Positions 1-11,669 of a DNA stretch of 64,000 bases are shown one piece after another (position 1 is the stretch's first letter; the number at the start of each line of letters is the position of its first letter). Made by a program: the position numbers and the translations under genes. The DNA is from Streptomyces sp. NBC_00425 (GTDB lineage Bacteria > Actinomycetota > Actinomycetes > Streptomycetales > Streptomycetaceae). Below the pieces are notes generated by a model. The model saw nothing but the letters and a program-made list of their open reading frames with translations, ran no database searches and was not told where the DNA came from. The stretch is taken from the NCBI RefSeq assembly GCF_036030735.1, contig NZ_CP107928.1, positions 8,928,001 to 8,992,000 of the forward strand, read 5' to 3'.

Positions 1-612
1 GACGCACACCGTCAGACGGTCGTCGTCGGCCGCCCAGTCGAAGTTGTCGCCGAACACGGCGTAGGCGGGCTGCAGTTGGGCGCCCAGCGCGTACTCGTCC
101 CGGGCACAGGACCGGGCCGGGAGCAGCTGCCACTGGATCTCGGCCGCCAGTGTCAGCCGGTCCGTGCGGCGCGCACACCGGTACGCGTCGGTGTCGCGCT
201 CGGCGACGAGGATCTCGTGGCCCAGCAGCTGCGCCAGCTCGGTGAGCTCGGTGAGCCGCTCCCGGGCCTGCGTCCCGGGCAGCGTGACCGACAGGACGCC
301 CAGGCGGTCGCCGCGCACGGTCACCGGCAGGTGCGCGAGGACGATCCCGTCGCCGAGCTCCTCGACATGCGGTTCCTGGGCGCCGAAGGCCCGGCCGGGC
401 GCGCTGCCGTGCACGGCGGCCGGCGCCGGGACGCTCGTGCCCGGCGCGCCGCCGAACGGCACGGGCAGCAGCACCGTCAGTCCGTAGTCGGCGAGCCGGA
501 GTTCGACCGCTTGTGCCGCGTAGTGGGCGCGCAGCACCTCGCGCAGCGCGTCGGGCAGCCGGTGCGGTGCCGCGGCGCGCAGCGCGCGTCCCGCGGCGAC
601 GAGTCTGTTCAC
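1..612 (-). CDS. PP2C (SpoIIE/RsbU-type) serine phosphatase, C-terminus beyond window
   Basis: The reverse strand is open from a GTG at 612 to the window edge (204 codons), so only the N-terminal part is visible. Residues about 30-150 look like a degenerate GAF or sensor domain. From about residue 150 the sequence LTLAAEIQWQLLPARS matches the helix that precedes SpoIIE-type PP2C domains, and it continues into a stretch with FGDNFDWAADDDRLTV, where the phosphatase strands and metal-binding Asp would sit. In the family, such proteins dephosphorylate STAS anti-sigma antagonists. The usual GD-W-D signature reads GDNFDW here, so the catalytic site may be modified. It is divergent from the MarR gene at 688 (75 bp between starts). 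Start choice is moderate: the GTG is the most upstream start that leaves room for a divergent promoter. Confidence 0.75.
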   Translation of the reverse strand, partial: MNRLVAAGRALRAAAPHRLPDALREVLRAHYAAQAVELRLADYGLTVLLPVPFGGAPGTSVPAPAAVHGSAPGRAFGAQEPHVEELGDGIVLAHLPVTVRGDRLGVLSVTLPGTQARERLTELTELAQLLGHEILVAERDTDAYRCARRTDRLTLAAEIQWQLLPARSCARDEYALGAQLQPAYAVFGDNFDWAADDDRLTVCV

Positions 613-687
613 GCGGCCGGTCCCGTCGTCGCCCCACGCCGGGTGCGGGCTGACAGTCGCCTCGATCCCTGCGAGAGTGTCACCGTG

Positions 688-1161
688 ATGTCCTCCTCCT
701 CGCGTCCGCAGCCCGACCAGGTGGCGCGTGTGACCTCACAGGCGTCCGAGCTGCTGGAAGTCCTGTGGGGTCGCGCCTCCACGGCGCCGGTCTCCGCGTC
801 CCAGCTGCGCGTGCTGTTCATCCTGGAGCACCACGAGGGCATCAACCTGCGCACGCTCGCCGACTCCCTCGGGTCCACACCGCCGTCCACCAGCCGTCTC
901 TGCGACCGGCTCCAGGCCGTCGGCTTCGTCGAACGCCGGACCGCCGCCGGCAGCCGCCGGGAGCTGGAACTGTTCCTGAGCCGTCGCGGGCGCGCGTTCC
1001 TGGCCGACCTCAGGTCCCGCCGGGAGGCGGCGCTGGAGGACGTGCTGGAGCAGATGCCGGCGGTGCAGCGCAGCGCCCTGCTGAGGGGGCTGGAGGCGTT
1101 CTGCGCGGCCGCGGCCTCGCAGATCCACGACTCCGACGCCGCTGACGCCCGTACCGCCTGA
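688..1161 (+). CDS. MarR-family transcriptional regulator
   Basis: A 157-residue protein of normal MarR length. The winged-helix core lies at about residues 30-105: a recognition region near NLRTLADSLGSTPPSTSRL is followed by the wing around FVERRTAAGSRRELELFLS. Members of the family are dimeric repressors that release DNA on binding small phenolic or oxidising ligands; no ligand can be predicted here. The ATG at 688 is preceded by an in-frame GTG at 685, and the open frame extends far upstream without coding character, so the start is placed here. It diverges from the PP2C gene at 612 and probably controls the shared 75-bp intergenic region. Its 3' end converges on the STAS gene. Confidence 0.85.
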   Translation: MSSSSRPQPDQVARVTSQASELLEVLWGRASTAPVSASQLRVLFILEHHEGINLRTLADSLGSTPPSTSRLCDRLQAVGFVERRTAAGSRRELELFLSRRGRAFLADLRSRREAALEDVLEQMPAVQRSALLRGLEAFCAAAASQIHDSDAADARTA

Positions 1162-1246
1162 CGGTGTCCCCGCGTGCTCGGGTTCGCCCACAGGCACATC
1201 GGTGATCCCTTCCGCATCTGTCCTGCTCACTCTGTTGCCTCGTGTG

Positions 1247-1270
1247 GACAGTTGTCAAATGACAACTGTC
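1247..1270. repeat. Perfect 24-bp palindrome between convergent genes
   Basis: Arms GACAGTTGTCA (1247-1257) and TGACAACTGTC (1260-1270) are exact reverse complements separated by AA. The arms are AT-richer than the surroundings, no T-run follows, and a 2-base loop is poor for a terminator hairpin. It looks more like a dimeric repressor site than a terminator, yet both flanking genes point toward it. Confidence 0.7.
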
Positions 1271-1311
1271 GGGCGGCAGTCGTCCACACCTGCGCTTTTC
1301 TCCGGGAGACG

Positions 1312-1331
1312 GCGGGCCCTGCGCGGCCCGC
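1312..1331 (-). terminator. Stem-loop downstream of the STAS gene
   Basis: Arms GCGGGCC and GGCCCGC (7 bp each, 6-nt loop) lie 13 bp past the STAS stop codon on the minus strand. G+C-rich hairpins without a U-tract are common terminators in Streptomyces. It could also serve the convergent MarR transcript. Confidence 0.45.
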
Positions 1332-1343
1332 GGACGGCGGCCG

Positions 1344-1733
1344 TCAGCCGGCCGAGGTCTGCGGCCCCTGCTGCCGGTCGATGAGCTCCAGGGCCTCGTC
1401 CGCCTTCTCCGATATCGGCACCGTGATGCTGACCCCGGTCAGCTCCAGCACCCGGCGCACGGCCGGCCTCGGATTGATCACGTGGACGCTGCCCGGCAGG
1501 TTCCGGGCCTCCTGGTAGACCCGCAGGATGATGTTCATCCCGGACGAGTCCATGAACGGGACCCCGGAGAGGTCGATCAGGAAGTGCCGTCGTCCGTGAT
1601 GGAGCTGGTTGGCCAGATGGGCCTGGAACTCGGTCGCGGTGTCGAGATCCAGGTGGCCCTCGACCGTGACCAGAGCGACGTCCTCACGAGGCAGCGTGAC
1701 CTCGACGGACAGGGGGTTCTGGGCGATGGACAC
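1344..1733 (-). CDS. STAS-domain anti-sigma factor antagonist
   Basis: A 129-residue single STAS domain (RsbV/SpoIIAA type). The phosphorylatable region reads FLIDLSGVPFMDSSGMNII: the DSSG motif contains the conserved Ser that anti-sigma kinases phosphorylate and PP2C enzymes dephosphorylate. In the unphosphorylated form such proteins bind the anti-sigma factor and free the sigma factor. The GTG at 1733 is chosen because GGAGG lies 6 nt upstream and the family normally begins just before the first beta strand. It sits downstream of the PP2C gene 1955-4444 on the same strand with 221 bp between, and a SigB-like promoter lies in that gap. Likely partners are the HATPase proteins at 10544 and 11485. 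Confidence 0.9.
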   Translation of the reverse strand: MSIAQNPLSVEVTLPREDVALVTVEGHLDLDTATEFQAHLANQLHHGRRHFLIDLSGVPFMDSSGMNIILRVYQEARNLPGSVHVINPRPAVRRVLELTGVSITVPISEKADEALELIDRQQGPQTSAG

Positions 1734-1898
1734 GTGTTCCTCCGAAAGCTGGCGGTCGGGGCGTCTACCCCGGCGGGCGACTTCGATGCGCCGAGGCGGC
1801 GGGCGGGGACGGGCGGGCGCGGCACGGGAAAGTTCCCCATCGTCCTGTCCTGCCCCTTTCCACCTGCGGATCCCCGGCCTGTCGGTGCGCACAGCCGG

Positions 1899-1923
1899 AT
1901 ACCCCCTGATCGCCACCTCATGC
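1899..1923 (-). promoter_or_regulatory. Candidate SigB-type promoter for the STAS gene
   Basis: Read on the minus strand, GCAT (1923-1920) and GGGTAT (1904-1899) are separated by 15 nt, fitting the Streptomyces SigB consensus GNNT-N14-16-GGGTAY. It lies about 165 nt upstream of the GTG at 1733. The assignment rests on motif match only. Confidence 0.45.
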
Positions 1924-1954
1924 ATCGCCCCCGCACACCGTCACCGCGGGGGTC

Positions 1955-4444
1955 CTACCGCAGACGGATGCCCACGATGCAGGTGTCGTCGTCGGTGTCG
2001 GACCTGCTGTAGGTGAGCAGCCGGTCCAGCTGCTGGTCCAGCGTCGGCGGCACGGTGCGGGCCTGGACCAGCAACTGCGTCAGCGACTCCTCCACGGACC
2101 GGTCGCGCCGCTCGATGAGCCCGTCCGTGTACATCAGCAGGGTGTCGTCCGCGGCCAGCTGGACCTCCTCCTCCTCGTACACCGTCTCCGGCACGGCACC
2201 CAGCAGCATCCCCCTCAGCAGGGGCAGCGGAGCCGCCTGGGCCTCCCGCACCAGCACCGGCGGCAGATGACCCGCCCTGGCCCAGCGCAGGGTGTGCCGG
2301 GCGGGGTCGTACAGACCGCACACCGCCGTGGCCGTGATCGAGCCCGTCAGATGGTGCGCGACGATGTTGAGCCACGACAGCAGCTGCCCCGGCCCCGCCC
2401 CGGTCACCGCCAGCCCGCGCAGCGCGTTGCGCAGCACCACCATGCTGGTGGCCGCCTCGATGCCGTGCCCGGCCACGTCGCCCACGCACAGCATCACCAG
2501 GCCGGAGGGCAGCACGACGGCGTCGTACCAGTCGCCCCCCACCAGGTGCTCCTCCTCGGCCGGCCGGTAGCGGACGGCCACCTGGAGGCCGGGAGCCTCC
2601 AGCGGGGCCCGGGTGGGCGGCATGATGGCGTGCTGCAACTGCAGCGCCAGCCGACTGCGCTCGCTCGCGTGCTGCTCGGTCTGCGCCAACTGGTCGCGGG
2701 TGGCTGCCAGCGCCACCTCCGTCCAGTGCTGCGACGAGATGTCCTGGTAGGCCCCGCGGACGGCGACCAGCCGACCGTCGGTGTCCAGCACCGGCTCGGC
2801 GACGATCCGCATGTGCCGGGTCACCCCGTCCGGCCGTTGCAGCCGGAACGCGGCGGAGGCCGGACGGCGGCGGTGCAGCAGCGTGCGCAGCAGACGGCCC
2901 ACGATCACCGCGTCGTCGGGGTGCGTGTGCGCCGACAGGTCCTCCAGCCGTACCGGAGGACTCGACAGCGGCCGCCCGTACAGGGCGAACAGCTGCCCGT
3001 TCCAGGTGGTCTCGCCGGTGAGCAGGTCCTCCTCGAAACCGCCGATGCGGCCGAGGCGCTGGGCGTTCTGCAGCAGGCTCGCCAACCGCGCCGCCTCGTC
3101 CTCGATCCGCCAGATCAGCAGCACGCACGCGCCGTGCCGGCTGATGCTGAGGTCCGCCACGGCCGCCAGCGGCACCTCGCCGACCAGTGCCGTCAGACTC
3201 ATCCGGCGGGCCCGGAACGGCTCGCCCGTGGCGTGCACGCGCTCGATGCGCTGGAAGAGGTCACCGCCACCGGCGGCCATCGGATAGGCCTCAAGCAGCA
3301 GCGCGCCGTTGATCACGGCCCGGGGCCGGCCCGCCGGGTCGAGGAAGCGGTCGTTGACGTGCTGGATGCGGAAGTCGAGGAGCTTGCCCCCGGCGTCGAC
3401 GTGCGGCACCAGGACCAGGGCGGGGTCGTGCAGGCCGTCCGTCAGGTCCATCAGCTCCGACGCGTCCGGCAGCACGACCGGCTGCCGGCCGGGCCCGCCC
3501 ACGTGCACGTACGACTGGAGCGTGTGTGCGCACAGCTCCGCCAGCGCCTCCACCTGGCGCATCACCTGGGGCGGCTGCGGGGGGAGCGGGGCCGGCCAGG
3601 CGATCTCCAGAATCCCGTGCACGCGTCCCGCGGTCGCGGCGGGCACCGCGACCCGCCCTCCGCCCGGGTGCAGCTGACGCCCCACGGTGGGCAGTCCCGT
3701 CCCGCCGAGCGACCCGATCCACTGGGTCGACCCCTCGGCGAGGGCGTGCCGGGCCACGGTCGCCACGTCCGGCGGCACATACCGCCAGCGCTCGGCCTCG
3801 CCGGGGGAGAACCCCGCGCTGCCCGCCAGCGTCAGCGAACCGTCGGAGCTCACCGCCCAGATCGCCACCGCCACCGCGCCCAGCGGCCCCAGCGCGTGCT
3901 GGAGCAGGGAGTCGGCGACCGCCTGGGTGTCGTGGGCCGCCGCCAGTGCTCCGCTCTCCGCGGCCCGCAGCCGCACGGCGGCCGACCGCTCCGCCGGATC
4001 CTCCGTTCCCGCGACGGTGGCCAGGAAGGCCTCGGTGACCTCGGACACCCGGTCCTTGGCCGCCTGGTTGATGACGTCCACCGCGAACTCCAGGGCAGTC
4101 GTCCCGGCCTGTTCGGCGAGATCGGACAGCTGCTGCGCCGCCTCGGCCGGTCCACAGCCGAGGCGCTCCACCAGGATGCCCTTGGCGAGTTCGACCAGCG
4201 CCCGTCCGTCCGCCTCGGCCTGCGCCGCCCGCACCTCCCGCCGCAGCCGGTCCACGGTGGCGGCGAGCCGGCCCACCGGCGAGGGCGTGGCGCCCTCCGC
4301 CCGCGCGTCCGCCTCCGGCGGGCCCGCGTCCTCCCCGGACACGAGCCGGTTCCCGGCCTGCGGGGCGGGGCTCCCCGGCGCGGCGGCCGGTACGGGCAGG
4401 GACCGGGCGTCGTCGGGTTCTGTCGGCTGGGCGGGAATGGTCAC
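1955..4444 (-). CDS. ANTAR-GAF-PAS-PP2C (SpoIIE) serine phosphatase
   Basis: An 829-residue multidomain phosphatase without membrane segments. Residues about 65-128 form an ANTAR-like helical module (LVELAKGILVERLGCGPAEA). A GAF-like sensor follows at about 180-310, one or two PAS folds span about 335-580, and a SpoIIE PP2C domain runs from about 600 to the end, with metal-site motifs GGDWYD and VGDVAGHG. The family dephosphorylates STAS-domain antagonists in response to signals sensed by GAF/PAS. The obvious substrate is the STAS protein encoded immediately downstream (1344-1733). Unusually, an ANTAR module (normally RNA-binding antiterminator) is fused to a PP2C enzyme, a combination seen in actinomycetes. 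The ATG at 4444 is followed by a disordered Pro/Ala-rich leader; a later start is possible. Confidence 0.9.
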   Translation of the reverse strand: MTIPAQPTEPDDARSLPVPAAAPGSPAPQAGNRLVSGEDAGPPEADARAEGATPSPVGRLAATVDRLRREVRAAQAEADGRALVELAKGILVERLGCGPAEAAQQLSDLAEQAGTTALEFAVDVINQAAKDRVSEVTEAFLATVAGTEDPAERSAAVRLRAAESGALAAAHDTQAVADSLLQHALGPLGAVAVAIWAVSSDGSLTLAGSAGFSPGEAERWRYVPPDVATVARHALAEGSTQWIGSLGGTGLPTVGRQLHPGGGRVAVPAATAGRVHGILEIAWPAPLPPQPPQVMRQVEALAELCAHTLQSYVHVGGPGRQPVVLPDASELMDLTDGLHDPALVLVPHVDAGGKLLDFRIQHVNDRFLDPAGRPRAVINGALLLEAYPMAAGGGDLFQRIERVHATGEPFRARRMSLTALVGEVPLAAVADLSISRHGACVLLIWRIEDEAARLASLLQNAQRLGRIGGFEEDLLTGETTWNGQLFALYGRPLSSPPVRLEDLSAHTHPDDAVIVGRLLRTLLHRRRPASAAFRLQRPDGVTRHMRIVAEPVLDTDGRLVAVRGAYQDISSQHWTEVALAATRDQLAQTEQHASERSRLALQLQHAIMPPTRAPLEAPGLQVAVRYRPAEEEHLVGGDWYDAVVLPSGLVMLCVGDVAGHGIEAATSMVVLRNALRGLAVTGAGPGQLLSWLNIVAHHLTGSITATAVCGLYDPARHTLRWARAGHLPPVLVREAQAAPLPLLRGMLLGAVPETVYEEEEVQLAADDTLLMYTDGLIERRDRSVEESLTQLLVQARTVPPTLDQQLDRLLTYSRSDTDDDTCIVGIRLR

Positions 4445-4498
4445 GGTGTGCGGACTCCTCGGCTGGGAACGCCTGGGCGCGGGTGGGGCAGGACGTCC

Positions 4499-8776
<4,278 letters not shown>

Positions 8777-8912
8777 GCGTACCCTCGTTCCGCTCCCCAG
8801 GAGCCCCCGGGCGGGGACTCGGAACCGGGCCGCCCGGGTGAGCGGCCCCGCATGTCGCGCCTGTGTTTCCGCAGTTCACGGAAGTGTGCGATGAGAGAAA
8901 TCCGCCGCAGGC

Positions 8913-8936
8913 TAACCCACGGAAGCGGGCGGAAAC
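8913..8936 (-). promoter_or_regulatory. Candidate SigB-like promoter of the hybrid kinase gene
   Basis: On the minus strand GTTT (8936-8933) is followed after 14 nt by GGGTTA (8918-8913), one or two mismatches from the GTTT-N14-16-GGGTAY consensus. It ends about 137 nt upstream of the ATG at 8776. Confidence 0.3.
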
Positions 8937-8987
8937 AAAGCCTCGCGTCACGTCGTGCACACAGGAATTCCCGATGTCGCACACCAT

Positions 8988-9012
8988 GCATACATGGCGG
9001 AAAGGCGGGTAC
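8988..9012 (+). promoter_or_regulatory. SigB-like promoter motif antisense to the sigma-factor gene
   Basis: GCAT (8988-8991), 15 nt, then GGGTAC (9007-9012) match the SigB consensus exactly on the plus strand. No plus-strand gene starts downstream, so a transcript would run antisense into the 3' end of the sigma gene. The GGGTAC is part of the palindrome GGGTACCC, so the orientation is uncertain. Confidence 0.3.
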
Positions 9013-9094
9013 CCGACACAGTTTCGCCCGGGACGGCGCCTTCGCCGTCCCGGGCGATCCCGGAGTGTCCAGGACCCGGTTCCCCGGGCCCGCC

Positions 9095-9976
9095 TCAGGC
9101 GACCTCGGCCCCCAGCAGCCCGGTCCGCAGCCTCTGCATCATGCGGCTGATCAACCGGGACACGTGCATCTGCGAGATGCCGAGCTCCCGGCCGATCTCC
9201 GCCTGCGTGCGCTCCTCGACGAACCGCAGATGGATGATCCGCCGTTCCCTGTCGTCCAGCTCGGCGATGAGCGGCGCCAGTGAGTGGAAGTCCTCCACCA
9301 GTTCCAGGGCCGGCTCCTCCGTGCCGATGAAGTCGGCCAGCACCGACTCGCCGTCCACGCCGCCGTCGAAGGTCAGGGCCGCGTCCAGGGAGGCGGACGT
9401 GTAGCAGTTGGAGGCCTTGCGCGCCTCGATGACCTCCTCCTCGGACAGCGACATCAGCTGGGACAGCTCGCGCGTGGTGGGCATCCGGCCCAGCCGCGTC
9501 TGCAACTCCTCCGTCGCCTTCGCCAGTTCGACCCGGGCCTCCTGGAGGCGGCGCGGCACGTGCACCGCCCAGCTCGTGTCGCGGAAGAAGCGCTTGATCT
9601 CACCGACGATGTACGGAACGGCGAAGGACGTGAACTCGACCTCACGGGTCAGCTCGAACCGGTCGATGGCCTTGATCAGCCCGATCGTGCCGACCTGGAC
9701 GATGTCCTCCATCGCGTCGCCGCGGCCCCGGAAGCGGGAGGCCGCGTACCGCACGAGCGACAGGTTCATCTCGATCAGGGTGTTGCGCACGTACTGGTAC
9801 TCGTGGGTGCCTTCCTCCACGACCGCCAGCCGGTCGAAGAAGCGGCGCGAGAGCTCCCGCGCGTCGCGCGGGCTCACCTGGGCCGGCATGTCGATGAACG
9901 GAACCGCCGCGCACGGGTCGTCTGCGCCCGCACGCTCTGCCGTGGCCGTCGCTGCCTCTACCGTCACGGCGTCCAT
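9095..9976 (-). CDS. SigB/SigF-family RNA polymerase sigma factor
   Basis: A 293-residue sigma factor of the SigB/F/G family. Region 2 is evident in NLSLVRYAASRFRGRGDAMEDIVQVGTIGL (residues about 70-100; read in parts) and in the FTSFAVPYIVGEIKRFFRD segment. Region 3 follows (LGRMPTTRELSQLM). Region 4 contains DDRERRIIHLRFVEERTQ and a helix-turn-helix around GRELGISQMHVSRLISR. Such factors are held by HATPase anti-sigma factors and released by STAS antagonists, all of which are encoded within 9 kb. The ATG at 9976 is chosen because GGAG lies 8 nt upstream; the longer frame upstream lacks coding character. It diverges from the PRC-barrel gene across 199 bp. Confidence 0.93.
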   Translation of the reverse strand: MDAVTVEAATATAERAGADDPCAAVPFIDMPAQVSPRDARELSRRFFDRLAVVEEGTHEYQYVRNTLIEMNLSLVRYAASRFRGRGDAMEDIVQVGTIGLIKAIDRFELTREVEFTSFAVPYIVGEIKRFFRDTSWAVHVPRRLQEARVELAKATEELQTRLGRMPTTRELSQLMSLSEEEVIEARKASNCYTSASLDAALTFDGGVDGESVLADFIGTEEPALELVEDFHSLAPLIAELDDRERRIIHLRFVEERTQAEIGRELGISQMHVSRLISRMMQRLRTGLLGAEVA

Positions 9977-10017
9977 GCCGTTCACTCCGTTCGTGGGGGT
10001 GGTCGATGACGGGATGC

Positions 10018-10042
10018 GTCTGCCCCCGATTCCGCGGGGTAT
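10018..10042 (+). promoter_or_regulatory. Candidate SigB-type promoter of the PRC-barrel/anti-sigma operon
   Basis: GTCT (10018-10021), 15 nt, then GGGTAT (10037-10042) fit GNNT-N14-16-GGGTAY. It lies about 134 nt upstream of the GTG at 10176, in the region divergent from the sigma-factor gene. Confidence 0.5.
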
Positions 10043-10175
10043 GCCGAGACGTTCCGCACAGCCGCCCGGGCGGCCGGCGCCGTCCGCCGGGCCCGGTCGG
10101 CAACGGGCCGCCACGCCCCGAATGCGGCCGCGACGGCAGGGTAGCCGCTGCTCTGGAACGCGAGAAGGGAGCAGC

Positions 10176-10547
10176 GTGACCACCGACGCAATCTGGTCGT
10201 ACACGCCGGGCAGTGGGCATGTCGAGGGACAGGATCTGACCGGCTACGCCGTCACGACGGCCGACGGCACTCTCGGGCACGTGGAACGCGAGGCGGACCC
10301 GCACGGCATGCGGCACCTGGTCGTCGACACGGGAGTATGGGTGTTCGGCAGGAGCGCCGTCGTCCCGGTCGGCGTGGTGAGCGGGGTCGACACCGAGGCC
10401 GGCCAGGTCTCCCTGGCCTGCACGGGGGACGAGGTGAAGGAGGCGCCGCGCTTCCACACCGACAGCGAGACGGCCGATCCCGGATACCTCACCGCCGTGG
10501 GCGAGCACTACCGGCGGCAGGCCCCGCGGGGAACGACGCCGGCGTGA
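10176..10547 (+). CDS. PRC-barrel domain protein
   Basis: A 123-residue protein. Residues about 15-80 form a PRC-barrel-like beta fold (LTGYAVTTADGTLGHVERE, then HLVVDTGVWVFGRSAVVPV). PRC-barrels occur in RimM and in small Streptomyces stress proteins; the function of the small ones is not established. The GTG at 10176 has AAGGGAG 5 nt upstream. Its stop overlaps the start of the next gene (GTGA), so the two are translationally coupled. The SigB-like promoter upstream suggests it belongs to the general stress regulon. Confidence 0.8.
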   Translation: MTTDAIWSYTPGSGHVEGQDLTGYAVTTADGTLGHVEREADPHGMRHLVVDTGVWVFGRSAVVPVGVVSGVDTEAGQVSLACTGDEVKEAPRFHTDSETADPGYLTAVGEHYRRQAPRGTTPA

Positions 10548-11008
10548 GGGAGGACGAACTCGCGCCCGCACGGCCGACGTTCGCGCCTGCGCAGACGCAG
10601 ACGCAGACGCCGGTGGCGACCGCTGCCGCTGCCCGGGCGCACGCCCGGGCGGTGGTGGAGGCCTGCTGGGACGCCTCGACGGGACCGGCGCACGAGACGG
10701 ACGTGATCGACCTGCTGCTGGTCGTCTCGGAGCTGGTGACCAACGCCCTGCGGCACGGCGGCGGACTGGCCGGGTTCGAGGCTGTGCCCGTCCCCGACGG
10801 GATCCGGCTGGCCGTGCGCGATCACAGCGACGAGGTCCCGTCCGGCGTGGGCGGTCCCGCCCCGCCGCCGGCCGGTGGGGCCGCCGGCGGCTACGGCTGG
10901 CCGCTGGTGCTCCGGCTGGCCCGCGGGATCGACATCGAGAAGGAGCCCGGGGGCGGCAAGACGATCAGGGTGTTCGTACCGGTCCGCACGGGCGACAAGC
11001 CGATCTGA
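10544..11008 (+). CDS. HATPase (RsbW-like) anti-sigma/serine kinase protein
   Basis: A 154-residue GHKL ATPase-fold protein. The N box is VVSELVTNALRHGGG (residues about 58-72), followed by a G1-like region (VRDHSDEVP) and a G2-like GGYGWPLVLRLARG. The family phosphorylates STAS antagonists and sequesters sigma factors. The GTG start overlaps the previous stop by 4 bp (GTGA), so this is a two-gene operon with the PRC-barrel gene. An N-terminal extension contains a Gln-Thr repeat (QTQTQT). Its sigma partner is inferred, not shown: the SigB-family factor next door is the obvious candidate. Confidence 0.85.
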   Translation: MREDELAPARPTFAPAQTQTQTPVATAAAARAHARAVVEACWDASTGPAHETDVIDLLLVVSELVTNALRHGGGLAGFEAVPVPDGIRLAVRDHSDEVPSGVGGPAPPPAGGAAGGYGWPLVLRLARGIDIEKEPGGGKTIRVFVPVRTGDKPI

Positions 11009-11038
11009 CGGCCCGCGGGAACCGCAGGGGAGACCGCC

Positions 11039-11485
11039 TCACCAGGGCAGGAAGACGTGGACGTCCTTGCCCTCGCCCCGACCCGCCTCGTTCGGCACCA
11101 CGCTGACCTGACTGCAGAGCGTGTCCACCAGATACCAGCCGATGCCCCCGCCGCCGGTGTCGGGATGAAAGGGCCGCGGGGTCGGCGGCGTGCTGCTGGT
11201 GTCGTGCACCGTGACGTGCACCCCGTCGAACGTGCGCCGCAGATGCAGCTCGAAGGGACCCGGCGCGTACTGGACCGCGTTGGCCGCCAGCTCCGTGACG
11301 ATCAGCACGATGTCGTGCCAGCACTCCGACGCCGTGGGCGGCGAGGCCCGCGCCAGCTCCCGGAGGAACTCCTCCGTGGCCAGACGCGCACCCGTCACGT
11401 CCTGCGGTTCACCCGTGAAGCGGGCCGTACGGCCCGGAATCGCCCAGGAGGACAATGCGTCATTACCCCGCGGTTCGGCTGCCAT
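11039..11485 (-). CDS. HATPase (RsbW-like) anti-sigma-type ATP-binding protein
   Basis: A 148-residue GHKL protein with N box IVTELAANAVQYAPGP (residues about 62-77), a VHDTSSTPP G1 region and GGGGIGWYLVDTL as the G2 box. It is related in fold to, but diverged from, the anti-sigma protein at 10544, with which it converges (30 bp between stops). The ATG at 11485 has only a weak ribosome site. Many Streptomyces genomes hold dozens of such solo HATPase proteins; some are anti-sigma kinases, others regulators of unknown targets. A role in the local partner-switching network is inferred from position. Confidence 0.8.
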   Translation of the reverse strand: MAAEPRGNDALSSWAIPGRTARFTGEPQDVTGARLATEEFLRELARASPPTASECWHDIVLIVTELAANAVQYAPGPFELHLRRTFDGVHVTVHDTSSTPPTPRPFHPDTGGGGIGWYLVDTLCSQVSVVPNEAGRGEGKDVHVFLPW

Positions 11486-11669
11486 GTCGTCAGTACGGCC
11501 CCGCAGCGTCCGGGGGCCGTCGTCCTTTCTCGTACGGTTCTCTGGCGTCGCCCTCTCTGGGTTCCCGAGGACTCGCAGGTTACGCGCTCGGATGCCGGCG
11601 GCATACGGCCCCGGGCACGGTACGAGCGGCGCGGCCCTGCGGCCGCGCGGCGTGGCCGCCCGGCCCGGC

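Larger units (their letters stand above)
8777..9094. other. 318-bp intergenic region between kinase and sigma-factor genes
   Basis: No credible gene is seen. The region is less G+C-rich than its surroundings. It holds a candidate promoter for the kinase gene (8913-8936, minus) and a SigB-like motif pointing toward the sigma gene on the opposite strand (8988-9012, plus). Confidence 0.6.

Noticed and set aside
76..687. Upstream extension of the MarR frame
   Set aside because: This part is antisense to the PP2C gene, with no coding bias; the MarR protein starts at 688.
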